A DNA stretch of 64,000 bases from UBA3478 sp964217345 (GCA_964217345.1 CAXPJI010000036.1:19767-83766); one strand, 5' to 3'; positions 27,693-36,592 are shown, numbered from the stretch's first letter. Translations and numbers: made by a program. The notes: generated from the sequence alone by a model not told the origin.

Positions 27693-28646
27693 CGTTTTTG
27701 GGGTTAAAAGAGTCTTTCCTTTTGAGTCGCCGATAGTGTAATTAAATCCCGGATGAATTGCGAATCCTCCTGTTTCTCCATCTTTTCTAAGGGCTACAAA
27801 TCCGGCTTGAAAATCCTTGACACGATCGCCACCTTTCTTAGCGATTCGACGAACAGCTTCTTCACAAGCCTCTTGAGGATGCATGCCCTGGCGCATAAGT
27901 TCGACGATTAAGAAACTTCCGACACTTTTCAAGATCTCCTCTCCCATTCCCGTAGCAGTAGCTCCACCTACTTCATTGTCAATAAACAGTCCTGATCCAA
28001 TGATTGGTGAATCACCAACACGGCCGCGCATCTTGTAAGCTAGACCGCTGGTGGTACATCCGCCTGAAATATTACCCGCATTATCAATAGCCAACATACC
28101 AATGGTGTCGTGATTTTCAATATTAATAATCGGCTTATACTGGGCGGTTTCTAACCACTTTTCCCAGGCCGCCTTAGAAGATTCTGTCAACAAATTGGTT
28201 TTTTCAAAACCCTGTTCAATTGCGAATTGTTGTGCGCCTTCACCGGCAAGAATAACATGAGGTGAATTCTCCATTACCTTTCGGGCTACCGAAATCGGGT
28301 GTTCAATCTCTTCTAGAAATACTACAGAACCTGCATTACCTTGTGCATCCATGATACAGGCATCAAGGGTAACTCTTCCTTCTCGGTCTGGGAGTCCTCC
28401 TTTACCGACAGAGCTGTTTGAAATATCCGATTCTTCAACCCTACATCCCGCCTCAATGGCGTCTAAAGCACTAGCGGATTGGTTTAACTGTTCAAGCGCT
28501 GCGTCTACCGCATTGGGCACATTCCATGTAGCAATCACCTTAATGCCACTGCCTTTATACTGTCTTGCCGAATTCAATTTTGATTTAGCAAACAAAAGAC
28601 TTGCCGAGCCCATGGCAGATAGAGAAAAGAAAGTTCTTCGTTTCAT
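27684..28646 (-). CDS. N(4)-(beta-N-acetylglucosaminyl)-L-asparaginase (glycosylasparaginase)
   Basis: A 320-residue Ntn-hydrolase that cleaves the GlcNAc-Asn bond left after N-glycan trimming. The autocleavage site is clear: IENHD followed by TIGML, making Thr181 the N-terminal nucleophile of the beta chain. RVGDSPIIGSGLFID and GGATATGMGEE are the substrate-binding loops of the glycosylasparaginase branch, and not those of plant-type isoaspartyl peptidases. The N-terminus MKRRTFFSLSAMGSASLL is a Tat-type signal with twin arginines, so a periplasmic location is expected. It fits the nearby GH20 and SusC/D genes, giving a route for N-linked glycopeptide remnants. Confidence 0.92.
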   Translation of the reverse strand: MKRRTFFSLSAMGSASLLFAKSKLNSARQYKGSGIKVIATWNVPNAVDAALEQLNQSASALDAIEAGCRVEESDISNSSVGKGGLPDREGRVTLDACIMDAQGNAGSVVFLEEIEHPISVARKVMENSPHVILAGEGAQQFAIEQGFEKTNLLTESSKAAWEKWLETAQYKPIINIENHDTIGMLAIDNAGNISGGCTTSGLAYKMRGRVGDSPIIGSGLFIDNEVGGATATGMGEEILKSVGSFLIVELMRQGMHPQEACEEAVRRIAKKGGDRVKDFQAGFVALRKDGETGGFAIHPGFNYTIGDSKGKTLLTPKTLL

Positions 28647-28700
28647 ATCTATTGATTTAGATCTAAAAGTTACTACATTGAGGCTAATAATAGCTATCCA

Positions 28701-29411
28701 ATGATCGTTGAAATCTGTGTTGATTCTATCGATTCTGCTCTTATCGCAGAAAAATCAGGAGCCAATCGCATTGAACTTTGCTCGTCTTTAGCTCTCGGGG
28801 GTATTACCCCTTCATGGGGCTTAATCGAAAAGATCGTCCAAAAACTATCTATTGGCATTCATGTCTTGATTCGTCCGAGGGGAGGAGATTTTACCTATTC
28901 TGAAAGCGAAATCGATCTGATGGTTGCAGATATAAAAATGGCCAAATCTTTGGGGGTAAGAGGAATTGTCTCTGGGGTGTTAAATAGTGATCATACCCTT
29001 GACATCAAAAATACCAAGCGATTAATAAACGCTGGAGCAGGTTTACCCTTCACCTTCCACAGAGCCTTTGATTGGATCTCAAATAAAGAGGAGACTCTTG
29101 GCCGGCTAGATGATCTCGGGGTACAAAGGGTTCTCACATCAGGCGGATGCACCAGAGCCATCGATGCACTAAAGACTTTAACCACCTGGAATAAAGAATA
29201 TAAGACCACTATTTTACCAGGAGGAGGGATAAATTCATCCAATTACAAGGCGTTTAAAACCGCAGGATTCGAAGAAATTCACTTGTCTGCAACCAAAATC
29301 ATCGATAAGGGTGAAATCGAAATTCCTATGAACGCCCCAAAATACCTTGTTGAAAACGGCCACATTTTATGCAACAGCGAAGAAGTTTCGATCATTTGTA
29401 AAGGAGGCTAA
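28701..29411 (+). CDS. cutC: CutC-family TIM-barrel protein
   Basis: A 236-residue cytoplasmic TIM barrel of the CutC family, the normal length. Family phrases are VEICVDSIDSALIAEKSGANRIELCSSL (split: VEICVDS and GANRIELC), HVLIRPRGGDFTYS, TFHRAFDWI, GVQRVLTSGG and ILPGGGIN. The historical copper-homeostasis label comes from Escherichia coli, where the phenotype was later attributed to an embedded small RNA (MicL), so the biochemical role is open. Here it lies 54 bases from, and divergent to, glycosylasparaginase within a glycan region, which hints at a sugar-related function. Confidence 0.9.
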   Translation: MIVEICVDSIDSALIAEKSGANRIELCSSLALGGITPSWGLIEKIVQKLSIGIHVLIRPRGGDFTYSESEIDLMVADIKMAKSLGVRGIVSGVLNSDHTLDIKNTKRLINAGAGLPFTFHRAFDWISNKEETLGRLDDLGVQRVLTSGGCTRAIDALKTLTTWNKEYKTTILPGGGINSSNYKAFKTAGFEEIHLSATKIIDKGEIEIPMNAPKYLVENGHILCNSEEVSIICKGG

Positions 29412-29438
29412 CTCACTTAAATTGACACATTTCAATAA

Positions 29439-29470
29439 TTTGGCTTAATTTTATAACATAACTATACTTA
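29439..29470 (+). promoter_or_regulatory. Possible promoter for the outer-membrane barrel gene
   Basis: TTTG at 29439-29442, 20 bases, then TATACTTA at 29463-29470, a partial match to TAnnTTTG, just 6 bases ahead of the ATG at 29477. The closeness to the start codon makes it uncertain. Confidence 0.3.
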
Positions 29471-29476
29471 AATCAC

Positions 29477-30040
29477 ATGAAAACAATCAAATCATTAATG
29501 ACTCTTGTAGCGATTCTAGCGCTATCATTTGGGGTACAAGCTCAAGATGCGGATAACCGCTACACCTTCAGCGTAGGTTTCACAGGAGTAGATGCATTTC
29601 CAACAAATGCAACAAACGACTACGCGGGAGCCTTATTTCAAGATTTCTTTAAAGTTGGTGACAACTGGAATGTAGCGCCATCGCTAACTTATGTTCAAGG
29701 AACTTATTTACTAGAAAATGGATTCTCTGTTGCTCTAAGAGGTAGCACTGGTTCAATTTCTAAGTTAGGAACTCAGTCGGTTAAAGAAAGCTATGTTGGT
29801 GCAGATGTGTCTGTTCGTTACAACTTCTTAAGCGACACTAAATTCGATCCATATGTACTAGCTGGTGCTGGTAAATACTGGATGGGAGATTTCTCTTCAG
29901 GAACCGTTAACCTGGGAGCTGGATTAAATGTTTGGATCACTGATCACTTAGGTCTTACCTATGATAGTACGTTCAAACACACCCCTGCTTCTTACGGAGT
30001 TTCTCACTTCCAGCACGCACTTGGTTTCGTAATCCGATAA
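29477..30040 (+). CDS. Small outer-membrane beta-barrel protein
   Basis: A 187-residue exported protein with a clear signal peptide (LMTLVAILALSFGVQAQ) and alternating amphipathic strands ending in HFQHALGFVIR, as in eight-stranded OmpA-N/OmpW-like barrels. Segments such as YVGADVSVRYNF and DPYVLAGAGKYWM fit strand-turn-strand hairpins. There is no C-terminal peptidoglycan-binding OmpA domain. It is a single-gene unit closed by a strong terminator. Role beyond a structural or small-solute barrel cannot be deduced. Confidence 0.8.
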   Translation: MKTIKSLMTLVAILALSFGVQAQDADNRYTFSVGFTGVDAFPTNATNDYAGALFQDFFKVGDNWNVAPSLTYVQGTYLLENGFSVALRGSTGSISKLGTQSVKESYVGADVSVRYNFLSDTKFDPYVLAGAGKYWMGDFSSGTVNLGAGLNVWITDHLGLTYDSTFKHTPASYGVSHFQHALGFVIR

Positions 30041-30059
30041 TCCAACCAGGAATAAAATT

Positions 30060-30087
30060 AAAAACCCGCCGATGGCGGGTTTTTTTT
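30060..30087. terminator. Strong bidirectional rho-independent terminator
   Basis: AAAAACCCGCC at 30060-30070 pairs perfectly with GGCGGGTTTTT at 30074-30084 around a 3-base loop. T-runs follow on both strands, so it can end the barrel-protein transcript and the convergent cytochrome transcript. Confidence 0.9.
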
Positions 30088-30091
30088 GTCT

Positions 30092-31147
30092 CTATTTTTT
30101 CTTCGTCATTTGATAGACCTCTTTATAATATTCAGCGATCGGTGGGTAAGGCCCATACTTATGCTGCTCAAGAGAAAAATCATCTGCGTAAGGCCCATAC
30201 GGAGTAGACATTGGCTTTCTTTTACGATCAGGAAAGTCCAAATCTAATTGATCTCTCAAGGGACGGTGGTGGCTATTCATAAATCCGGCAACATCATAGG
30301 CATCTTCATCACTAAGTACCGCAGACTCATGTGTAATACCAAAAGGCATGTTATACTTGATAAATTGCGCAGCAGTAATCACTCGATGCATTCCAGCTCC
30401 ATTATTATAAGAGTAATCGCCCCAAAGCGGAGGATATGTATACGAAGCCCCAGAATCTTCTGAACTAGCAAGACCTTGGCCATTCGATTGATGACAAACC
30501 GTGCATTGCTGATTAAAGATGGCTTCACCCTTAGCTAAATCGACGGCTCTATTAGGCAATTCAATAGGCTTTAAACCTGGCGAAACCAAAGAAGCATCTT
30601 CTCCGAAATAATCATCTAACCAAGAGATGTACGCTAGCATCGCTTTCATTTCTTTTCCGTCCTCAGGGAGTGGTATACCGTTCATACTTCGGGTCATACA
30701 CCCGTTAATACGTTCAGACAAGGTGCCTTCTTTATTCTCTCGGCCCCTAAATTGAGGAAATCGATCAGTGACACCTACTAGAGCGATTCCATAAGACTGG
30801 GTACCGCCTTGAAGATGGCAACTCGAGCACCTCAAAACATTACCCGTATATCTCATTGACTCATAATCAACGGCCATACCAATAAGCTGATCGGTGTTGG
30901 TGATTAACTCATATCCGTACTGTATATCCTGAGATTGATATTCAACAGCATTTTCTAAGGTCATCTTTTCGCTCAAAATTATATCAGGAGATTCTAAATA
31001 TAAGCTATGCCAATCTTCTCTAGGACCCGAGGCCAAAACCCCAATAAAAATGACAGCAACCATGAGTAACAATACAGTGGTTGTGACAGCAATTAACCGA
31101 GAAATTTGCCCTAGAACTTCTTTAAAATCAGGTTGGTTTATACTCAT
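30092..31147 (-). CDS. Membrane-anchored diheme c-type cytochrome, TsdA-like (thiosulfate dehydrogenase family)
   Basis: A 351-residue protein from the ATG at 31147, with one N-terminal membrane helix (about 18-40) and a periplasmic part with two haem sites, CSSCH (107-111) and CTVCH (215-219). The segment GTLSERINGCMTRSMNGIPLP matches the TsdA family in which a cysteine (here Cys150) ligates haem 1; Met267 in KYNMPFG is a candidate axial ligand of haem 2. TsdA joins two thiosulfates into tetrathionate or runs in reverse. TsdA proteins are usually secreted and soluble, so the membrane anchor is a difference. An upstream in-frame start (31186) has no signal-like sequence and is less likely. 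Confidence 0.8.
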   Translation of the reverse strand: MSINQPDFKEVLGQISRLIAVTTTVLLLMVAVIFIGVLASGPREDWHSLYLESPDIILSEKMTLENAVEYQSQDIQYGYELITNTDQLIGMAVDYESMRYTGNVLRCSSCHLQGGTQSYGIALVGVTDRFPQFRGRENKEGTLSERINGCMTRSMNGIPLPEDGKEMKAMLAYISWLDDYFGEDASLVSPGLKPIELPNRAVDLAKGEAIFNQQCTVCHQSNGQGLASSEDSGASYTYPPLWGDYSYNNGAGMHRVITAAQFIKYNMPFGITHESAVLSDEDAYDVAGFMNSHHRPLRDQLDLDFPDRKRKPMSTPYGPYADDFSLEQHKYGPYPPIAEYYKEVYQMTKKK

Positions 31148-31210
31148 TCGGTATCTAGTTGTGGTTGTTACAAGAAAAGTACACAATAGTATTTAATTCA
31201 TCATAGATGA

Positions 31211-31240
31211 TTTGCAACCTAGGTAACTCAACAAAATTTG
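31211..31240 (+). promoter_or_regulatory. Promoter candidate for the acetoacetyl-CoA synthetase gene
   Basis: TTTG at 31211-31214, 18 bases, then AAAATTTG at 31233-31240, one base off TAnnTTTG. A start near 31247 gives a leader of about 20 bases to the ATG at 31268 and makes the in-frame TTG at 31238 an unlikely initiator. Confidence 0.45.
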
Positions 31241-31267
31241 GGTAAATTAATCGGTAGAAACCGAGCT

Positions 31268-33139
31268 ATGAAAACACGCTTACAATCGTTTCAAAACAAA
31301 CTAGAGCAGCAACTCCAGAGAGACTTCAAAACCTATTCAGAGTTGCATCAGTACAGCGTGAATAATCTGGCAGAATTCTGGCAATGTCTTGCTGAATTTT
31401 TCGAAATAAAATTTTTTGACAAACCACAGAGAATCCTAAAAACAAGAGATCACCTCATTGACACCCGTTGGTTCACTGGAGCAACATTAAGTTACACCTT
31501 CGAGGTCTTTAAGTACTTTAAAGCAGATGGGGATGCGATTCATTACTCTGACGAAGAAGGCAATTCCCTTTCGGTGAGTTGGCCCTCACTTCTCGCAAAG
31601 GTTCTCCACTATAAAAATATATTCGAGCAATATGGACTTAAGAAAGGAGATCGAGTAGCGGGTTATGTACTTAACCGGCCCGATACCGTTGCCGCCTTTT
31701 TAGCCACCAATGCTTTGGGAGCGATTTGGGCCAGCTGTCCACCAGAATTTGGAGATAAGGCTGTTCAAGATCGATTTGAACTCATCGAACCCAAACTACT
31801 GGTTGCTCATACGGGCTATACTTTTCGAGGCAACTATTTTGATCGTTCAGAGGTTCTTCAAAAATTAGAAGAAAAGATTCCTAGCATTGAACACACGATC
31901 GTACTCGACCTCGATTTTACAGAAGAGTCCTACGAATTAGATCAACTAGTATTTGAAACAGTAGGGTTTGACCACCCGATCTGGATCTTATTTTCTTCAG
32001 GCACTACAGGTAAACCAAAAGCCATCACTCATCGCACTGGCGGAATGATTCTTGAGCATTGCAAAGCCCTAGGATTGCATCAAGATGTACACAGTGGTGA
32101 CCGTTATTTCTGGTACAGCACAACCGGATGGATGATGTACAATTACAGTTTAGGCTCACTACTTCTCGGCGCAACCTTATGTCTATATCACGGAGATTCA
32201 TTCTACCCCAATCCTGATCGATTATGGGAATTCGCTCGTGAATTTAAGATCAATCATTTTGGTCACGGGTCAGTGTACTACAGCCACTTGCTATCAAAAT
32301 CCTCGAAGCTAAGTAACGCAGGGTATCAGCCTCAGCTAAAGAGTATCGGTGCTACAGGATCAGTATTACACAAAGAAGTTGCAGCCGCTTTAAAACAGCG
32401 ATTCCCAAAGACCCATATCATCTCGCTTAGTGGAGGAACAGATGTCTGTTCTGCTTTTCTAGGAGGCCTACCAGGATCAGAATCAAAGCCTGGAGAATTA
32501 CAATGCAAACTCTTAGGTGCCGCTGTCGAAATCTTTGATGAAAAAGGCGAGAAGATAGTCAACACCCCGGGTGAACTCGTACTAACCGCTCCACTAATTT
32601 CTATGCCCCTATATTTTTGGAATGACTCGAAGCATTCTAAATATCTCAGCAGTTATTACGCCGACTACGAGAATGTTTGGAGACATGGAGACTGGGCAGA
32701 GGAGACTACTCAAGGTAGTTTCATCATTTATGGCCGATCTGACGCTACCCTCAACAGACACGGAGTACGTATCGGCACCGCAGAAATTGATCAAAGTTTA
32801 AAGCAAATAGACGGTGTAGAAGATAGTCTAGTCCTTCACTTAAGCCACAAAGGCCAAGATGAACTATTACTTTTCGTTAAGACGGCTAAGGACTTATCTA
32901 CTCAAGAAATCAATAAGCATCTCAAAACCAATTTATCGCCAAGACATCAGGCTGATCGAATTTGGCAAGTCGATGACCTGCCTTATACTCTGAGTGGGAA
33001 AAAACTAGAAATTCCTATCCGAAAAATTCTCGAAGGGCAATCCCCTGTAGAAGTCGTTTCATTAGATGCTCTTCGAAATCCTGCTGCGATTCAATTTTTT
33101 ATTGATCTGAATAATACGCTCTATGAAAGTAACCACTGA
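31268..33139 (+). CDS. Acetoacetate--CoA ligase (acetoacetyl-CoA synthetase)
   Basis: A 623-residue ANL-superfamily adenylating enzyme that converts acetoacetate, ATP and CoA to acetoacetyl-CoA. The P-loop-like A3 motif is ILFSSGTTGKPKAITHRTGG (about 242-261). The acetoacetyl-CoA synthetase branch is marked by YFWYSTTGWMMYN, LSGGTDVCSAFLGG and the C-terminal motif WRHGDW, then GRSDATLNRHGVRIGTAEI. The catalytic lysine is in LSGKKLEIPIR near the end. The next gene, a thiolase, overlaps it by 17 bases, so the two would feed acetoacetate into acetyl-CoA. Confidence 0.93.
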   Translation: MKTRLQSFQNKLEQQLQRDFKTYSELHQYSVNNLAEFWQCLAEFFEIKFFDKPQRILKTRDHLIDTRWFTGATLSYTFEVFKYFKADGDAIHYSDEEGNSLSVSWPSLLAKVLHYKNIFEQYGLKKGDRVAGYVLNRPDTVAAFLATNALGAIWASCPPEFGDKAVQDRFELIEPKLLVAHTGYTFRGNYFDRSEVLQKLEEKIPSIEHTIVLDLDFTEESYELDQLVFETVGFDHPIWILFSSGTTGKPKAITHRTGGMILEHCKALGLHQDVHSGDRYFWYSTTGWMMYNYSLGSLLLGATLCLYHGDSFYPNPDRLWEFAREFKINHFGHGSVYYSHLLSKSSKLSNAGYQPQLKSIGATGSVLHKEVAAALKQRFPKTHIISLSGGTDVCSAFLGGLPGSESKPGELQCKLLGAAVEIFDEKGEKIVNTPGELVLTAPLISMPLYFWNDSKHSKYLSSYYADYENVWRHGDWAEETTQGSFIIYGRSDATLNRHGVRIGTAEIDQSLKQIDGVEDSLVLHLSHKGQDELLLFVKTAKDLSTQEINKHLKTNLSPRHQADRIWQVDDLPYTLSGKKLEIPIRKILEGQSPVEVVSLDALRNPAAIQFFIDLNNTLYESNH

Positions 33140-34307
33140 TATTTATTTATTAGCCGCAAAGCGCACGCCTATAGCAAGTTTTGGTTCAGAACTGACTTCA
33201 CTTACAGCAACTGATCTGGCCTCAGAAGCCATCAAAGCAACTCTTCAATCGGCAGGTGTTTCAGGACGAGAAGTAGAGGAGACCTTCTTGGGAAATGTTT
33301 GTGCTGCAGGTGTTGGTCAAGCCCCAGCCCGACAAGCGGCTCTAAAAGCAGGTATTTCTGAAAAATCACCTGCCACCACCATTAATAAGGTTTGTGCTTC
33401 TGGTTTAAAATCAATCATACTTGCAACCCAAGCACTACAATTGAATCAAAGAAAACTGGTGATAGCTGGCGGAACTGAGAGCATGTCAAACATTCCCTAC
33501 TATGATCGGGCGGCTCGTTGGGGCGTTAAATATGGAGATCAAAAACTCATTGACGGCCTTGTCTATGATGGGCTTACCGATGCTACCGAAGGGGTCGCCA
33601 TGGGAGTTTTAGCCGAAAGGGTTTGCAAAGAAAAAGGGATTAGCCGAGAAGCTCAAGACCAGTACAGTATAGATTCGTATAAACGCGCTCAAAAGGCCTG
33701 GGAAGAGAAGTCTTTTAGTGATGAAGTCTGCCCCATATCGATTAGTAGTAAAAACGGAGTGATTCTTATCGATAAAGACGAAGAGTGCTTTAAAGTAAAT
33801 TTTGATAAAGTATCACAGCTGAAACCGGCTTTTGACCCTGAGGGAACGATTACCGCAGCGAATGCTTCAACGATTAATGATGGTGCCGCAGCGATACTCC
33901 TGTCTAGTAGCGAAGGGCTTGAAGCAATTTCATCTAAGCCTATTGCTAAGATTATTGGCTACAGCGAAACCGCCCTTACCCCTGCCGAGTTTACACTTGC
34001 TCCGATTGAAGCTACTAAAGCTTTATTGAAGACAACGGGTGTTACTCTAGAAGAAGTTGATCTTTTTGAGATCAACGAGGCCTTCGCAATGGTTCCTCTC
34101 GCATTCGCTGAGGCATTAAACGTAGGGTTAGACAAGATTAATATCAATGGTGGTGCAGTATCATTAGGGCATCCGATCGGTTGTTCAGGAACACGTATAG
34201 TTGTAACGCTTGTACATGCCTTAAGGGCTCGTAATATGCGATATGGAATCGCAGCGATTTGCAACGGAGGTGGGGGTGCTTCTGCCATGCTTATCGAAGC
34301 GTTGTAG
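33123..34307 (+). CDS. Acetyl-CoA acetyltransferase (thiolase)
   Basis: A 394-residue biosynthetic/degradative thiolase interconverting acetoacetyl-CoA and two acetyl-CoA. The nucleophilic cysteine is Cys91 in NKVCASGLKS. The second block has NEAFAMVPLAFAE with the conserved asparagine, the catalytic histidine in GGAVSLGHPIGCSGTR, and the second cysteine in AAICNGGGGASAM. Its ATG lies inside the end of the ligase gene (17-base overlap), which implies translational coupling. Together the two genes form a compact acetoacetate-use module. Confidence 0.94.
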   Translation: MKVTTDIYLLAAKRTPIASFGSELTSLTATDLASEAIKATLQSAGVSGREVEETFLGNVCAAGVGQAPARQAALKAGISEKSPATTINKVCASGLKSIILATQALQLNQRKLVIAGGTESMSNIPYYDRAARWGVKYGDQKLIDGLVYDGLTDATEGVAMGVLAERVCKEKGISREAQDQYSIDSYKRAQKAWEEKSFSDEVCPISISSKNGVILIDKDEECFKVNFDKVSQLKPAFDPEGTITAANASTINDGAAAILLSSSEGLEAISSKPIAKIIGYSETALTPAEFTLAPIEATKALLKTTGVTLEEVDLFEINEAFAMVPLAFAEALNVGLDKININGGAVSLGHPIGCSGTRIVVTLVHALRARNMRYGIAAICNGGGGASAMLIEAL

Positions 34308-34324
34308 CACCTATCTTTGCGGAC

Positions 34325-35293
34325 ATGAAATTAGTTTCAATAGAAGAAGCGGTAGATTTTCTGAAGAGAGATAAGGTAGTTGCTATACCCACCGAAACGG
34401 TATACGGCTTGGCAGCTAATGCTTTTTCTGAAAGGGCAGTCTCACAGGTTTTTAAAACCAAAGGTAGACCGAGCTATAATCCTCTAATTGTGCATATTGC
34501 CGACTATGAGAGATTAACTGATTTGGTTTCATCTTTTCCTGAAAACGCAAAAATATTGGCCGACAAATTCTGGCCTGGTCCACTAACCCTACTGCTTCCC
34601 AAAAGAGATAGTGTATCAGACCGAATCACCGCAGGTAAACCAACTGTGGCGATTCGAATGCCTAGTCATCCGATTGCTCAAGATTTATTAAAGAAACTAG
34701 ACTTTCCTTTGGTTGCGCCAAGTGCGAATCGGTTCAAACATATCAGTCCTACTAAGCCTTCTCATGTTTTTGACAGTTTGGGCGCTGATGTACCCATTAT
34801 AGATGGTGGTGAATGTAAATTAGGGTTAGAGTCTACCATTATTGGATTCGAGGATCATGGCAGACCAGTGGTTTATAGACAAGGAACCCTCTCATTAGAG
34901 TCTTTACAAGAAGTTTTACCCGAAACTTATCTATTGCAGCAGCGATCAAATGCTGAAGAATCGATTGTCGCTCCGGGAATGATCAAAAGGCATTATGCGC
35001 CGAATACCCCATTGAGAATTGTCGATTCTATCGAGAAGCACTTAGAAGAATTCGGGAGTAAGAATAAAATTGGTGTCATCTATCCGGCCCATACGAAACC
35101 ACATCAACTTGCCGCGCAGACCATAGCGCTTTCAAAAGGAGGAGACCTGAATGAAATAGCCGAAAAGCTCTATGCCGCATTTCATCAATTAGATAAACAG
35201 AACCTAGACTATTTGGTCATTGAACGTTTCGAGAATATCGGATTGGGTAGAGCCTTAAACGATAAAATCACCAGAGCCTCAAGCGAAGACTAA
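34325..35293 (+). CDS. L-threonylcarbamoyladenylate synthase (Sua5 type)
   Basis: A 322-residue enzyme that makes threonylcarbamoyl-AMP for the t6A modification of tRNA position 37. The N-terminal YrdC/TsaC domain covers about 1-200 (VVAIPTETVYGLAANAF, RPSYNPLIVHI, FWPGPLTLLLPK, PLVAPSANRF, STIIGFEDHGRPVVYRQG). A C-terminal Sua5 domain follows (about 225-322), after the linker VAPGMIKRHYAPNTPL. I use the ATG at 34325; the in-frame start at 34259 would reach back into the thiolase gene. Essential housekeeping function, no sign of anomaly. Confidence 0.94.
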   Translation: MKLVSIEEAVDFLKRDKVVAIPTETVYGLAANAFSERAVSQVFKTKGRPSYNPLIVHIADYERLTDLVSSFPENAKILADKFWPGPLTLLLPKRDSVSDRITAGKPTVAIRMPSHPIAQDLLKKLDFPLVAPSANRFKHISPTKPSHVFDSLGADVPIIDGGECKLGLESTIIGFEDHGRPVVYRQGTLSLESLQEVLPETYLLQQRSNAEESIVAPGMIKRHYAPNTPLRIVDSIEKHLEEFGSKNKIGVIYPAHTKPHQLAAQTIALSKGGDLNEIAEKLYAAFHQLDKQNLDYLVIERFENIGLGRALNDKITRASSED

Positions 35294-35315
35294 GATTTCT
35301 TAACTTCATTTTGAA

Positions 35316-36212
35316 ATGAGCCACGACCACAGTCATCACACTTCGTCAAAAAAACTAGGATTAACCATTTTATTAAACCTAGGTATTACTGCATCTCAGG
35401 TCATCGGCGGTATTCTGTCTGGAAGTATCGCGTTACTTACCGATGCCGCCCATAATTTCAGTGACGTGATTTCATTGGTGGTGAGCTACACCGCCAACCT
35501 ATTAGCGAAGAAACGAGCAACTTCTGATAAAACATTTGGCTACAAGCGAGCTGAAATTATTGCTGCATTCATCAATTCAATTTCTCTAGTACTACTCTCG
35601 CTTTGGCTCATTATCGAATCGATTCAGCGATTATTAGATCCTCAACCCGTTGAAGAAAAAACCGTTATTCTACTATCTCTAATTGCCATAGCAGGAAATG
35701 GTCTGAGTGTGTTTTTATTGCACAAGCAAACTGAAAACAACATTAATCTGAAATCCGCATACATTCATCTCTTGTCAGATCTAATGGCCAGTGTGATCGT
35801 TTTAATTGGTGGTATTGCTATTTACTACTTTGATGTGTACTGGGTTGATCCTTTACTAGGGATTTTAATTTCTATCTATCTCATTTATATCGGATATGAT
35901 TTATTGAAAGAATCAATCCAAATTTTAATGCTGTACACTCCGGTTGAAATTAGTCTTGATGAGGTTGTTTCTACTGTCGAGAAACTACACCCCAATACAC
36001 GACTGCATCATATCCATATTTGGAAGCTAAATGATACCGAAATTCACCTTGAGGCACATCTTAACCTCAACGAAAATTTAAGTCTACTAGAATTTCAAGA
36101 ACTACAATTACAGATCGAACAACTTCTTTGGCAACAGTTCAAGATCAACCATGTTACCATTCAACCCGAATATAATCGCAGTGACGAAAAGGATCTGATT
36201 GTTCAAGACTAG
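35316..36212 (+). CDS. Cation diffusion facilitator (CzcD/ZitB-like metal exporter)
   Basis: A 298-residue proton-coupled divalent cation exporter. The N-terminal histidine cluster HDHSHH is followed by six membrane helices. The metal site of TM2 is LTDAAHNFSDVISL (His and Asp in H-x-x-x-D) and that of TM5 is HLLSDLMASVIVLIGG (H-x-x-x-D). A cytoplasmic C-terminal ferredoxin-like domain (about 205-290) has HIHIWKLND and EAHLN. The H/D pattern suggests zinc. The gene ends 2 bases from the convergent DoxX gene. Confidence 0.92.
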   Translation: MSHDHSHHTSSKKLGLTILLNLGITASQVIGGILSGSIALLTDAAHNFSDVISLVVSYTANLLAKKRATSDKTFGYKRAEIIAAFINSISLVLLSLWLIIESIQRLLDPQPVEEKTVILLSLIAIAGNGLSVFLLHKQTENNINLKSAYIHLLSDLMASVIVLIGGIAIYYFDVYWVDPLLGILISIYLIYIGYDLLKESIQILMLYTPVEISLDEVVSTVEKLHPNTRLHHIHIWKLNDTEIHLEAHLNLNENLSLLEFQELQLQIEQLLWQQFKINHVTIQPEYNRSDEKDLIVQD

Positions 36213-36214
36213 GT

Positions 36215-36592
36215 TTATCTAGTGCGCTGGTCTAAAGAATATCTCCCTGCTCCCATTAAGGCAACACATAGAAATCCGACTAAATAAAGTAGTGCCATTT
36301 CCTTCTTTGCTAGTGGATCGGCACCATGCGCAATAAATGCAGCAACGGCCATAGCAAAAGAGGTGATCAGCGCCATGATACGGGTTTTAAAACCAACAAT
36401 GATAAAGATCGGAGCTGCTAGCTCTGCAAAAGCTACCAGATAAAGAGATAGTGTACTACCTAACCCTAAAGGATCCCCAAAACTCAAATTCCCTTCAAGA
36501 ATACGTTCGAACTTTGACCACCCGTGAGTCATCATAAGTAATGAAAAAACAATACGTAAAAGGGCTAAAGCGCTATCGTGAAATCGAGCCAT
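36215..36592 (-). CDS. DoxX-family membrane protein
   Basis: A 125-residue protein with four predicted membrane helices. Family phrases are ALALLRIVFSLLMMTHGWSKF (about 7-27, reported in parts: RIVFSLLMMTHGWSKF) and LVAFAELAAPIFIIVGFKTRI. DoxX-like proteins are loosely tied to quinone or thiol redox processes, but no enzyme role can be assigned to this one. Monocistronic, in convergent position to the CDF gene. Confidence 0.85.
   Translation of the reverse strand: MARFHDSALALLRIVFSLLMMTHGWSKFERILEGNLSFGDPLGLGSTLSLYLVAFAELAAPIFIIVGFKTRIMALITSFAMAVAAFIAHGADPLAKKEMALLYLVGFLCVALMGAGRYSLDQRTR

Noticed and set aside
28701..29411. Firm assignment of CutC to copper homeostasis
   Set aside because: The family label rests on a phenotype later attributed to a small RNA in Escherichia coli, and no copper gene is nearby.
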